Of a stretch of DNA of 64,000 nucleotides, positions 29,346 to 39,024 are shown one piece after another. The first letter of the stretch is position 1. Every line of letters begins with the position of its first letter. The stretch covers positions 45,881-109,880 of the forward strand of contig NZ_QEWN01000127.1 of NCBI RefSeq assembly GCF_006124995.1, given 5' to 3'. The DNA comes from Vibrio sp. Hep-1b-8 (GTDB taxonomy: Bacteria; Pseudomonadota; Gammaproteobacteria; Enterobacterales; Vibrionaceae). The position numbers and the translations under genes were made by a program. Below the pieces are notes generated by a model. The model was not told the DNA's origin. It did not search any database and saw nothing but the letters and a program-made list of their open reading frames with translations.

Positions 29346-29465
29346 ATGTTTATTGTATATCGTTTAATTAAGCTGGCGTTGATCTCCGCGCTGTTTTTCA
29401 CTATTTATGATTTGATCGCGTTCGGTGAAATCACCTGGGTTGGACGTCTGTTATCGCATATTTAG
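29346..29465 (+). CDS. possible 39-aa membrane peptide
   Basis: ATG 29346 to TAG 29465 gives a 39-residue peptide, mostly one hydrophobic helix (LIKLALISALFFTIYDLIAFG). GGAAAC lies upstream at fair spacing. Its stop is three bases before the abrupt start of the truncated dehydrogenase reading frame, so it could be an independent small gene or the foreign side of a junction. Confidence 0.4.
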   Translation: MFIVYRLIKLALISALFFTIYDLIAFGEITWVGRLLSHI

Positions 29466-29467
29466 CT

Positions 29468-30532
29468 TGTAAGGTTCTAATCGTGACGGATGCTGGGATC
29501 GTCAAACTAGGCTTTGCCAAACGACTCGCTTTTGAATTCGAGCGAGTTGGCGTCAAGTGCGTCATCTTCAGTGACGTCCTCCCTGACCCTACCTATGATC
29601 AAGTTGATGCTGGATTAGTGATCTATCGTGAGCAGCAGTGCCAAGGCGTGGTCGCGATTGGTGGAGGCTCGCCAATAGATTGTGCAAAGGTTATTGCTGC
29701 GTGTGCGACCAATAACAAACCAGTGCGACGTCTGGTTGGATTATTGCGAGTTTGGAAATCGCCAGCTCCAACCTTCGTGATTCCCACCACGTCAGGGACA
29801 GGTTCTGAGGTCACCGTTGCGGCGGTTGTGTCTGATCCAGTCACCTATAAGAAAACCCCAGTTGTGGATCCTAAGTTGGTGCCGATTGCGGCAGCGCTTG
29901 ACCCTTCTTTGATGCTGGCGCTACCTGCCTCTATTACAGCCCAAACAGGCATGGATGCGCTGACTCACGCCATTGAAGCATACATTTCCTGCAACGCTAC
30001 CGCTGAAACAGATCGCTATGCGCTTGCCGCTATCACTCTTATAGACGAGAACTTAGAAAAAGCGGTGAGATTTGGTCAGAATGCGACCGCACGGCAAAAC
30101 ATGGCATTGGCATCCTACTACGCTGGGCTTGCGTTTACCAAAGCCAGTTTAGGTTATGTTCATGCCATTGCTCATACCCTCGGCGCTAAGTACGGCACGC
30201 CACACGGGCTGGCCAACGCGGTGGTTTTACCCCATGTTTTAGAGTTTTCCAAAACCGAAGCGGAATCGAGTCTTGCCGAACTTGCGTCGGCGTTGAACCT
30301 TACTAATCCATACACCCCTGATCGAGACAAAGCGCAGGCTTTAATTGAGTATGTAAAGTTGCTACAGCATAAATTGGGTCTGCCGACTCATTTTGACAAT
30401 ATTCTTCATGAGCACGTCAATGAACTGGCAAAACAGTCGTTACATGAGGCGAGATGGAACTATCCGGTCCCTAGGTACATGCAGCAAGAAGAGTGTGAGA
30501 AAATGCTGCTAGCGATATCAACGGCGAAATAA
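29468..30532 (+). pseudogene. iron-containing alcohol dehydrogenase, 5'-truncated
   Basis: From 29468 the frame reads CKVLIVTDAGIVKLGF, which is normally about 50 residues inside an iron-dependent alcohol dehydrogenase; the N-terminal part is missing and no good start codon precedes it (a GTG at 29483 is in frame but lacks a ribosome-binding site). The rest is complete: NAD-binding GVVAIGGGSPIDCAK, the PTTSGTGSEVT motif, and the metal region MDALTHAIEAYIS and AHTLGAKYGTPHGLANA. Substrate is probably a short or medium-chain alcohol. Convergent with pyrC. Confidence 0.8.
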
Positions 30533-30562
30533 AAACAGCCCTCAAGTTAAGCTATGAGGGCT
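30530..30562 (-). terminator. terminator of pyrC, shared with the convergent gene
   Basis: AGCCCTCA (30537-30544) and TGAGGGCT (30555-30562) form an 8-bp stem; on the minus strand TTTTTAT follows. It sits just past the pyrC stop and the dehydrogenase stop. Confidence 0.8.
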
Positions 30563-30589
30563 GGTGACTATAGTTAGACTAACCTGCTA

Positions 30590-31618
30590 TTACTTCACAG
30601 TCCATGCGATGGTTTCACCCGCACGGATTGGCACGACAACATCTTTGCCAAAAGGCATAGACTCTGCCACTGTCCACTCTTGTTTGGTTAGAGTGACGGT
30701 ATCCGTATTACGTGGTACAGCGTAGAAATCTGGGCCGTTATGACTAGTAAACGCTTCTAAATTCTCTAGCTTGTCTTCTTGTTCGAAAACTTCTGCATAA
30801 AGCTCTAGTGCTGCGTGCGCTGTGTATGACCCCGCACAACCGCAAGCCGCTTCTTTCATGCCTTTTGCATGTGGTGCAGAGTCGGTACCAAGGAAGAACT
30901 TCTTGCTGCCGCTTGTCGCTGCTTCAATTAGAGCTTGCTGGTGAGTGTTGCGTTTAAGAATCGGCAGGCAGTAGAAGTGAGGCTTGATGCCTCCTACCAA
31001 CATATGGTTGCGGTTGTAAAGTAGGTGGTGAGCAGTAATCGTCGCCGCGACGTTTTCATTCGCATTTTTCACAAAGTTCGCAGCGTCGGCGGTAGTGATA
31101 TGCTCAAGAACAATCTTTAGATCAGGGAAGTCATTGACGATAGGTGCCAGTACAGTGTCTAAAAACGCTTTCTCGCGGTCAAAGATATCAACATGGTGGT
31201 GAGTGACTTCGCCGTGTACCAGCAGTAACATTCCCACTTCTTGCATCGCTTCTAAAACAGGGTAGATGTTCTTTGCATTCGTCACACCAGAATCGGAGTT
31301 AGTTGTGGCACCAGCAGGGTAAAGCTTAGCTGCAACTACCGCACCAGAAGCTTTAGCTTTACGAATCTCATCAGGTGTTGTGTTATCTGTTAGGTAAAGT
31401 GCCATTAAAGGCTCGAACTGTTCACTTGGCTTCTCTGCCATGATGCGTTCACGGTAAGCCAGAGCCATATCGGTATCGGTAACAGGTGGGATTGTATTTG
31501 GCATGATTAGCGCGCGTCCATTGTAGCGGCTAATGTCTCGCACGGTATCCTTTAGAACTTCTCCGTCACGTAAATGAACATGCCAGTCGTCAGGACGTGT
31601 GATCGTAAGTGTTGTCAT
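30590..31618 (-). CDS. pyrC: dihydroorotase
   Basis: A 342-aa zinc amidohydrolase that closes N-carbamoyl-aspartate to dihydroorotate in pyrimidine synthesis. The start at 31618 has GGGAG upstream; an in-frame start 66 bases earlier does not fit the family. Motifs: [10 protein letters not shown] (metal His pair), [14 protein letters not shown] with the carbamylated Lys, HGEVTHH, and [16 protein letters not shown] (metal Asp). A PurR-type box lies 61-76 bases upstream. Confidence 0.97.
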   Translation of the reverse strand: MTTLTITRPDDWHVHLRDGEVLKDTVRDISRYNGRALIMPNTIPPVTDTDMALAYRERIMAEKPSEQFEPLMALYLTDNTTPDEIRKAKASGAVVAAKLYPAGATTNSDSGVTNAKNIYPVLEAMQEVGMLLLVHGEVTHHHVDIFDREKAFLDTVLAPIVNDFPDLKIVLEHITTADAANFVKNANENVAATITAHHLLYNRNHMLVGGIKPHFYCLPILKRNTHQQALIEAATSGSKKFFLGTDSAPHAKGMKEAACGCAGSYTAHAALELYAEVFEQEDKLENLEAFTSHNGPDFYAVPRNTDTVTLTKQEWTVAESMPFGKDVVVPIRAGETIAWTVK

Positions 31619-31678
31619 TTTTGCTCCCACCATTGTAAAATTTGTCTGATTGGAGCCTAACCGATAGGAAAACCTTGA

Positions 31679-31694
31679 AGGCAAACGCTTACGC
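31679..31694. promoter_or_regulatory. PurR-type operator of pyrC
   Basis: AGGCAAACGCTTACGC matches the PurR 16-mer at all but the last conserved position and lies 61-76 bases upstream of the pyrC start, the expected promoter position. E. coli pyrC is also PurR-regulated. Confidence 0.65.
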
Positions 31695-31790
31695 TTAGGC
31701 GACAGGATGATAGAGCAAAGCGCTTTCTATTTCATCTTCTTTTTTGGTGGAAGCTATTGGTTGGGTAATTACTCGCCTCAACGGTTGTGG

Positions 31791-31949
31791 TTAGCGGACC
31801 GTTAACCACAGTGCGTGAATCGAACCTGGAATGAAAAAGAAAAACGTCAGAATCAGGTTGATGACGAAGTCTTTATTCAAACCTTTATCGAGAAAGACGG
31901 CCAAAGGTGGTAGAAAAATACACAGTAGGATCATCACTAGTTTGTTCAT
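31791..31949 (-). CDS. YqaE/Pmp3-family membrane peptide, 52 aa
   Basis: ATG at 31949 preceded by GGAG; the 52-residue product reads LLCIFLPPLAVFLDKGLNKDF, a second helix INLILTFFFFIPGSIHALW and a short tail. This two-helix pattern with the LPPLAVF and PGxIHAxW motifs is the UPF0057/Pmp3 family, small membrane proteins linked to ion or stress tolerance. It lies between pyrC and the MOSC-domain gene and is easy to miss. Confidence 0.88.
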   Translation of the reverse strand: MNKLVMILLCIFLPPLAVFLDKGLNKDFVINLILTFFFFIPGSIHALWLTVR

Positions 31950-32196
31950 AAGTCTGCTTAACTCCAATAAATTGAATACATCGGTTGGTACCTGTTCGGC
32001 ATTATCTCGTTTCGCGACAAGATGTCTATTCTATTAGCCTAGCAGACGATAATATTCAGAGTGTTCTTACGTGTTTTAGGCGCGGATTTCATTTTTGAGA
32101 CGCTCAGTGCTTGTTGGTTATTTGTAAAATAAACTCAATTAAATCAAACGGAATTAGGTATAATACCGCAACAATAATTACTGCTTAGGATAAGCA

Positions 32197-34013
32197 ATGT
32201 CAGCACCTATTCTTTCACAAATCAATGCCTATCCGGTCAAATCCGTTGGCGGTTTGTCACTCTCAACTTCTTGGGTTGAAAAACAAGGTTTGATGTTCGA
32301 TCGTCGCTTTATGCTTGCCTTGGCGGATGGTTCGATGGTCACTGCACGCAAGTACCCACAGATGGTTAGAGTCCAAGCGAATCTCTCGCCAGATGGCGTT
32401 ATCTTTACTGCGAAGGGTTATTCAAACCTACGAATTCGCTATTCAGAATTTAAAATGCAACAAGCGCCAGCACAGGTGTGGAGTGATAACTTCGTCGCTT
32501 ACACCACCACAGATGCTGCCGATGATTGGTTTAGTGATGTTCTTGGTCAGCGTGTGGAACTGCTTTATTGCGGTGAACAGTCGAATCGTGTGCGTGAAAA
32601 ATTCGGCCATAACGTGAGTTTTGCAGATGGATACCCTTTGTTGGTGATCAGCGAAGCATCGCTATCCGAGCTCAACCGACGTAGTCCTGAAACTCACTCT
32701 ATGGATCAGTTTCGTACTAACTTAGTGGTTTCAGGTACCGAGCCTTTTGCTGAAGATGGATGGAAACGTATAGTATTGGTGAAGTCGAGTTTGAAGCTGT
32801 GAAGCCGTGTGAGCGTTGTATCCTGACCACGGTTGATGTTGACAAAGGTGAGTTTAGAGCAAGTAAAGAACCACTGAATACCTTGTCACAGTTTCGTGCA
32901 AATGAGCGTGGCGGGGTATTTTTCGGCCAGAACCTCGTCGCTCTTAATGAAGGTGTGATTCATCAGGGCGATAAAGTTGAAGTGCTTGAATACAAAGATA
33001 AAGAGTTCTATCCCGACAACAGTCCGAAAACTTTAGTGATGACATGCGTTGAACGAGAAGAGATCGCTAGAGATTTTATCACTTTCTGGTTGGAACCACA
33101 GCATGGAGAGTTCCCCGTTTATCAGCCAGGGCAACATCTGCCGATTACATTGAGAATTGGTGCGGAGACCATCGCGCGTCGCTACACCTTATCATCTAGC
33201 CCTTCAAGACCTGGGCGTCTGGCAATCTCTGTTAAGCGTATTGATGGTGGGCGTGTCTCTAACTGGCTGGTTGACAACTTTGCGCTTGGTGACTCGCTAA
33301 CTTGCGAAAGACCAGATGGCAGTTTCCATTTGGGTGATAAGTCCAACCAGCCGTTATTGCTGCTATCAGCGGGAAGTGGTGTCACACCTATGCTATCTAT
33401 GTTGCGCTATTTGGCAGATCATAATCAGTTGGATGATGTGGTGTTTTATCACCAATGCCGCAGTGTAGAGGACATCCCATGTAAGTCGGAGTTGGATGAT
33501 TTACGTCGTCAACATCCTGGTTTAACGGTGCTCATCTCCCTTTCTCAGGCACCTATCGATTGGTTCGGCTTAAAGGGACGTTTAACCCTAACTCACCTCA
33601 AACAGATCAAGGATGCAAAGTCCCGCCAAGTATTTGTTTGTGGCCCTGATGGCTTTATGCAAAAAGCAAGAAACTTGCTGATTAAAAAAGGGCTACCGGA
33701 AGAAAACTATCACCAAGAAGCGTTCGGGGTGAGCCAGATTTCTCAGCAGCCAGTTAAAGAACTGATGCTAAGTGTTAATGGGCACGTTTTCAAAGGGGAT
33801 AATCAGAAAACACTGCTTGAACAAGCGGAAGATGCGGGAGCGTCAATCGCGAATAGTTGTCGTGCTGGTCTGTGTGGTGCATGTAAGGTCACGGTGGAAT
33901 CAGGAGTTGTTCATCAACCCGACGTGCCCGCGTTGCAAGAGCATGAACGAAATATGGGGGTAGTGCTTGCATGTTGTAGCGTACCGCAAACAGATGTTGA
34001 AGTGGTAAGCTAA
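32197..34013 (+). pseudogene. MOSC - flavoreductase - ferredoxin fusion, single-base frameshift
   Basis: The N-terminal part (32197 to about 32772) is a MOSC N-terminal barrel and MOSC domain of the YcbX kind (INAYPVKSVGGL, FDRRFMLA, ADGYPLLVISEASL). After the shift, the frame from about 32773 continues GEVEFEAVKPCERCILTTVD (rest of MOSC), then an FAD/NAD reductase (ARRYTLSSSPS; LLSAGSGVTPMLSML; VFVCGPDGFM), and a C-terminal 2Fe-2S domain (SCRAGLCGACKV...ACC). One missing base between 32772 and 32773 explains the break; restored, the protein is about 605 residues, a known architecture. These proteins reduce N-hydroxylated or similar substrates through a molybdenum cofactor. The frameshift may be a sequencing error. 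Confidence 0.88.
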
Positions 34014-34038
34014 GCGTTCGTTCAAGTCATAGATAAAA

Positions 34039-34065
34039 AGCAGCCGAGAATAGGGCTGCTTTTTT
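34039..34065 (+). terminator. Rho-independent terminator
   Basis: AGCAGCC/GGCTGCT stem followed by TTTTTT. It closes the MOSC fusion gene and overlaps the very end of the convergent diguanylate cyclase gene. Confidence 0.88.
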
Positions 34066-34909
34066 CATTCTAGGACACTTTGATTACGGCCTTGATGCTT
34101 GGCTTTATTCCACAACTGAGTGAAAAGGGCATGTTTTTGTTGTTGAGTGACGACTGAAGAAATTGGATACGAAGCCGTTCTGCTATCTGATAGGCCTCTT
34201 CGGTCGCGGTGTGATTGAGAACAATGAGAAACTCTTCGCCCCCTATTCGACCACAGCAGTCTGATTTTCTTAGGTTATGACGGATTATATCTGCCAAATC
34301 TATCATCACGTTGTCACCGAAATCATGTCCATATTCATCGTTTACTTGTTTAAAATGGTCGATATCGATAATGATGCAACTCAGTGGGAATTGATGCAGC
34401 TTGGCTGCTTGATAGGAGTCGGCTAAAAACTCCCACAGCTTGCGTCGGTTACACAGTTTAGTGAGCTCGTCAGTGTTGGCTTGTTCGATCAACTGTTCGC
34501 GCATGTTAACCAGATCCGTGATATCTGTTGAGACACCGATAAGACCAATGACTTCTTGCGTTTTGCTACTAAAAATAGGCTTTTTGATGGCGCGATAGAT
34601 TTTGACTTTACCATCGGGAATGGATTGAGCGCGTTCTTCATTGATCACGGTTTGAGCATGTTCAAACACCATGTTGTCGCTGCGCAATATATCGGTTAAC
34701 AAATCGGGGTGGAAGAAATCCGCATCGGTTTTGTTTTTTAGATTCTCAAGCGAGGTTTCAAAAAGATCTAGGGTTAGTTGATTGGCATACAGATACTCTC
34801 CCTTGTGATTCTTGATAAAAACGTAAGACCCAATTTCATTGAGCACCATTTCATGAAGGGCGAATTTGGCTGGGTTATCGATATCGTCTATGTGCTTTAG
34901 CTTGATCAT
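34065..34909 (-). pseudogene. PAS-GGDEF diguanylate cyclase, C-terminal deletion
   Basis: Residues ~20-135 form a PAS domain (GSYVFIKNHKGEYLYAN; IGLIGVSTDITD), followed by a GGDEF domain: TDELTKLCNRRKLWE, IIIDIDHFKQVNDEYGHDFGDN and the active-site GGEEF at ~223-227, so it would make cyclic di-GMP from GTP. After FSLSCGI the frame changes and the last codons in another frame read AKHQGRNQS, the normal end of a GGDEF domain. About 30 residues between are missing, with the junction near 34101-34108. The end given includes that restored tail. Confidence 0.85.
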
Positions 34910-35025
34910 TTGACCTCCTAACTGCCGTGAGGCTGAGTCAATAACTCAAAGAGCTAAAGGCAAAGGGCAAGTTGAGAACCTCTTTAATAACCTTATACCT
35001 ATTTTTGTATTAGTACCTAGATTTG

Positions 35026-35916
35026 CTAAATGTTTTGGACAATTTTTGAAGCGCGGCTTCGCAGTTTCAACTGAGATAGCAATACCCCAGACACGGTTAG
35101 GAGACCACCAATTACATGGTAATCACGAACCGTTTCGCCTAACAATGAAGCCGCTAACGTAATGGAAACCACGGGCATCAGATTCATAAACATTGCACTG
35201 GAAGCTGCACCAATTAAGTCAATTGCTTTGACCCACATCCAAGGCGCGGCGACAGAAGCCGCGAGGCCCGCATAGGCGATTAAAGGAATAGCTTGCTGAG
35301 AAGGGAGTAATTGTTCACTGGAAAGCCAGAGTGGTGTAAGCATGAGTAACGCGAGAGTGCCCTGCATGTAAACCATCGTCCAGTTTGACAGAGGCATTTT
35401 CCAACGTTTGAGCAGGACGCAGTATGCGGCATAACATATTGACGCCAAAACCATAATTCCATCACCCGGCGTGATGTCTTGATGGAGGAAAAAAATTATA
35501 TCGCCTTTACCGAGCATAAACATTAGCCCGGCCAAAGCCAACACGCCTCCTACGATACTGAGTGGCGAGATGGGCTTTGCTAAGAGCGGAACACTAAGAA
35601 ATATGGCTAGCAGAGGCACAAGAGAGGTAATCAATGCCATATTAGACGCAGTTGTTGTTAGACCCGCATAGTAGGATAGAGACTGATTGAGCACCATACC
35701 AAGCATCGCCAGAAAAGCCAGTTTCGCTAAATAAGGACGAATAGTTTGCCAGTGCTTGATGACGTTAGGCAGACAGAAAGGAGTGAGAAGAACGATCGCC
35801 ACTAGCCAGCGATAAAAACTCATTGCACTCGGTTCAATGGTACTTGCGGCCATCTTATTTACGATCACATTTCCGCCCCAAATAAAAACCGTAAAAAGAG
35901 GGAGTAGGTAAACCAT
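35026..35916 (-). CDS. EamA-family (DMT) transporter
   Basis: A 296-aa ten-helix exporter with two EamA repeats (LLPLFTVFIWGGNVIVNKMAA at the start; MVLASICYAAYCVLLKRW for the second). The start at 35916 is the first codon giving a normal N-terminus; an upstream in-frame start would add about 50 hydrophilic residues. It is divergent from an AraC-type regulator, which probably controls it. Substrate unknown (amino acids, metabolites). Confidence 0.88.
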   Translation of the reverse strand: MVYLLPLFTVFIWGGNVIVNKMAASTIEPSAMSFYRWLVAIVLLTPFCLPNVIKHWQTIRPYLAKLAFLAMLGMVLNQSLSYYAGLTTTASNMALITSLVPLLAIFLSVPLLAKPISPLSIVGGVLALAGLMFMLGKGDIIFFLHQDITPGDGIMVLASICYAAYCVLLKRWKMPLSNWTMVYMQGTLALLMLTPLWLSSEQLLPSQQAIPLIAYAGLAASVAAPWMWVKAIDLIGAASSAMFMNLMPVVSITLAASLLGETVRDYHVIGGLLTVSGVLLSQLKLRSRASKIVQNI

Positions 35917-36014
35917 GCCAGCACCAAGAAATGAATTAGACCGTGAACAGTTTGACAGGTCGATATAAATATATATATCTTTAAAAAGACATTGTGAGTC
36001 ATAGGAAGACAGGT

Positions 36015-36803
36015 TTGAGAAAATCAGCAAAACACCTTCATCCCTCGTTATCAATTGATAAGGCACCATCAGATGTGTTTATGAATTTCGAGGCATTTCT
36101 GTCTAATACGGAAACGCGAATGCACAGCCATCCATGGGGACAAGTACAGTTAATCAGTGGTGGAATCTTGGAAATGGAGGCGGAAGGTACCCGTTTCCTT
36201 GCTCCGCCACATTTGGCAATCTGGGTTCCCGCGGGCGTAAGGCACACCAGCTATAACCGTAAACCTCTCTCATACTGTTCGCTCAATATTGCTCAGGCGT
36301 TTACTAAGAACTTCCCCGAATGCACCAGCTTGATAAAAGTGACGCCTATCGTCTCTGCTATCGTGGAAGACTTTCGGCAGCGGGATATAAATGTCGCGAA
36401 AACTGACTCTGACAAACGTTTGGTGCAGGTGTTGCTCGACCAGTTGGCGACTCGCGATACTCAACGCCACTTCTTACCTTCAACCGATAATAAATATCTC
36501 GCTAAAATACTGGCCGCGGTGGAAGAGAACCCCGTTGACAACACCAGTCTCTCCCTCTGGGCGGAGCGAGTGCACACCACGGAACGGACGCTCGCTAGGC
36601 ATTGTCAGGCAGAGCTTGGAATGAGCTTTACCGAGTGGAGACTAAGAGTGCGCTACTTATACTCAATGGAGTTGCTACGCAAAGGACACTCAGTTAAAGA
36701 GGTCGCTTTAACGCTCGGTTACAACCAAGCCAGCCCATTTATTGCTATGTTCAAGAAATACGCCGGCCTGACACCAGAACAGTACAAAAGCCGCTTACTT
36801 TAG
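36015..36803 (+). CDS. AraC-family regulator with cupin sensor domain
   Basis: About 262 aa: N-terminal cupin (HSHPWGQVQLISGGILEMEAEG; PPHLAIWVPAGVRHTSY) and C-terminal AraC DNA-binding domain (SLSLWAERVHTTERTLARHCQAELGMSF; VKEVALTLGYNQASPFIAMFKKYAGLTPEQY). The TTG at 36015 has AGGAAG upstream; a GTG at 35994 is in frame but lacks one. It is divergent from the EamA exporter, the typical arrangement of a local activator. Confidence 0.87.
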   Translation: MRKSAKHLHPSLSIDKAPSDVFMNFEAFLSNTETRMHSHPWGQVQLISGGILEMEAEGTRFLAPPHLAIWVPAGVRHTSYNRKPLSYCSLNIAQAFTKNFPECTSLIKVTPIVSAIVEDFRQRDINVAKTDSDKRLVQVLLDQLATRDTQRHFLPSTDNKYLAKILAAVEENPVDNTSLSLWAERVHTTERTLARHCQAELGMSFTEWRLRVRYLYSMELLRKGHSVKEVALTLGYNQASPFIAMFKKYAGLTPEQYKSRLL

Positions 36804-36955
36804 CCTTCTTTAAAGGGGAGGAAAAACTGCGCTATATTTCAATATTGGTGGTGGCTTGTAAGTAATTTATTTTGCAAAATAAATCCTATCGAAAGTACAT
36901 CGAGTGAATTTATTGTCGATGATATTTTGTTCTAAATTAATGACTAGAGAAGCGT

Positions 36956-38020
36956 ATGTCAGCAGCGGAAAAATCGTCTCGTAAACTCAGTATTTATATC
37001 ATCTCAGTGGTACTGGCTATTTGGCTCTACAGTTTGTGGGCGGATAGAGTAACACCTATTACCACAGACTCTAAAGTTCATACTTACTTGGTGCGTATTG
37101 CACCAGAGGTCTCTGGTAATATTGTTGAGGTCGGTGTTGAGGACAACCAAATCGTAGAGCAAGGTCAAGAGTTGTTTAAGATTGACCCGCGCAATTATCA
37201 AATAGCGCTTGCTTCTGCTCAAGCAAATTTGGCGATTGCAGGCCAGAATATTGGAGCGAATACTGCTGCCGTTGAAGTGGCTCAAGCAAAAGTGGTTGAT
37301 GCACTCGCAGCACGAGATAATGCTCGTGAGCAAGCGACTCGAACTGAAAGTCTAGCGGCACGTGGTGTGTTAAGCCAGTCAGATCTAGACAACGCGATTG
37401 AGGCAAAAGAGCGAGCTCAAGCAGGACTCGAAGCGGCGCAAGCCTCTTTAGTTCAAGCAAAGCAAAATCTGGGGCCAACGGGTGAGAACAACCCTCAAAT
37501 CCTTGCCGCGATGGCGGGTCTTGAGAAAGCTGAATTAGATCTAAGAAAGGCTCAAGTTTTAGCGCCATCACACGGCGTGGTGACCAACATGCAGCTCACT
37601 GTCGGGCAAAATGTGGTGGCGGGTTCACCGGTTTTAACTTTTTTAGATCCTCGCAGCGTATGGATTTCCGCGCAGGTGCGTGAAAACTCGATGGAGTTTA
37701 TCAAGCAAGGTCAAACAGTAAAGATAGTGCTTGATGCACTGCCAGGAAGAGTCCTAAACGGTAAGGTAGAGAGTATTGGATGGGGGACGGGAGGTACAAA
37801 CAATATCGATCCTGCGACTGGTTTTCTGAATTCGAGTCAAGGCAATATCGCACCTCAACGTTATCCTATCAATGTCGTATTTGATGATCTTGAACAGGCA
37901 ACCAACATCCGTTATGGCTCCCAAGCAACCGTCGCGTTTTATACAGAACAAAGTGGTTTTGGAGAATTTTTAGCGGGTATCTGGATGCGAATTTTGAGTA
38001 TTTGGACTTATGTTTCGTAG
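36956..38020 (+). CDS. HlyD/EmrA-type membrane fusion protein
   Basis: A 354-aa adaptor: one N-terminal membrane helix (LSIYIISVVLAIWLYSLW), lipoyl half (RIAPEVSGNIVEVGVEDNQIVEQGQELFKIDP), coiled-coil (about 85-180), second lipoyl half (LAPSHGVVTNMQLTVGQNV) and beta-barrel. It resembles AaeA/EmrA and would span the periplasm for a pump formed with the next gene product, which it overlaps by 11 bases. Confidence 0.9.
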   Translation: MSAAEKSSRKLSIYIISVVLAIWLYSLWADRVTPITTDSKVHTYLVRIAPEVSGNIVEVGVEDNQIVEQGQELFKIDPRNYQIALASAQANLAIAGQNIGANTAAVEVAQAKVVDALAARDNAREQATRTESLAARGVLSQSDLDNAIEAKERAQAGLEAAQASLVQAKQNLGPTGENNPQILAAMAGLEKAELDLRKAQVLAPSHGVVTNMQLTVGQNVVAGSPVLTFLDPRSVWISAQVRENSMEFIKQGQTVKIVLDALPGRVLNGKVESIGWGTGGTNNIDPATGFLNSSQGNIAPQRYPINVVFDDLEQATNIRYGSQATVAFYTEQSGFGEFLAGIWMRILSIWTYVS

Positions 38021-39017
38021 TTCAGCAAACCCAGTATTAAGATTGGTGCTTGCACCCACTCTGCTGCTTTATTACCTGATTTATCAAGGTGAGTTTTTGC
38101 CAGTGCTTGCGCCGATGTTTGTGGTGATTTTTCTCACCATAATGCCATCCAAGCCACCACTTGATATGTTACTGAAACTATTGGCGGTTGTTTTGGTAGT
38201 CAGCTTGGGAGTGGTGTTGTTAGGGCAGGTATTGTTTGATTCACCCACTGGATTCGGCTTGTTTTGCTGGTTGATGTTATTTTGGAGTTTTTACCGAAGT
38301 CACAATGACCCAAAAGATATGCTTGCGACATTCTTGCTTCTGTTCGTGATCATTACTTTTATCGTCAATTTACAGTTTGATATTTCGGTCTCAAATCTAC
38401 CCTGGTTGATGCTAGAAACGTTCCTCACGGCTATTATCGTGACTTACGCTAGTTTTTTACTTTTCCCTGGCGATCAGAAAGATATTTTGCCAGATGAACA
38501 AGACATGGATGGGGCAGAAACACATCTAGGCTTAATTGCATTTAAGGCGACAACGCTTATTCTAGCGATGTATGTCCTTGTGGGAACAGCAAGCTCGCAA
38601 ACTTTACTGATCGCAATTACTTTGGGCAGCATGATTAAAATACCGGTATCACGAGATCAGCGTATTTTTCGTAACAATCGTTTGGTCGCGACCCTAGCCG
38701 GAATTTTAGCCACATTGCCAATAATGGTAGCGCAAAACTACTTAGCAATGCCACAATGGGCCTTGATTGGTGTGACCTGTTTTATGGGGTTGCAACTGGC
38801 GTGTTTTGCGATCAGACGTGAGTGCCGACTCAGCATCTATCAACTCTTGTTTATCAACTTTATTGTGTTGCTAAACCAGCTACTTACTTACCAAGGCGAG
38901 CAACCTATCAGTGCTGAAGTGACACGACTTATCTCTATTTCGGTGGCGATCCTTCTCGCAACCGTCATTTTGAACCTCACCCAAGTCAAACCAAAACCTT
39001 ATTCAGCTCCTCAGTAG
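38010..39017 (+). CDS. DUF2955/FUSC-like inner-membrane transporter
   Basis: A 335-aa membrane protein with two groups of about four to five helices separated by a cytoplasmic linker (GDQKDILPDEQDMDG), as in DUF2955 and AaeB-like FUSC proteins. It overlaps the adaptor gene, so the pair forms an export system, probably for aromatic acids or similar compounds by analogy with AaeAB. Confidence 0.87.
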   Translation: MFRSSANPVLRLVLAPTLLLYYLIYQGEFLPVLAPMFVVIFLTIMPSKPPLDMLLKLLAVVLVVSLGVVLLGQVLFDSPTGFGLFCWLMLFWSFYRSHNDPKDMLATFLLLFVIITFIVNLQFDISVSNLPWLMLETFLTAIIVTYASFLLFPGDQKDILPDEQDMDGAETHLGLIAFKATTLILAMYVLVGTASSQTLLIAITLGSMIKIPVSRDQRIFRNNRLVATLAGILATLPIMVAQNYLAMPQWALIGVTCFMGLQLACFAIRRECRLSIYQLLFINFIVLLNQLLTYQGEQPISAEVTRLISISVAILLATVILNLTQVKPKPYSAPQ

Positions 39018-39024
39018 AGGAGCT

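Noticed and set aside
29346..29465. N-terminus of the alcohol dehydrogenase
   Set aside because: It ends in its own stop and does not resemble the family N-terminus; listed as a possible separate peptide.
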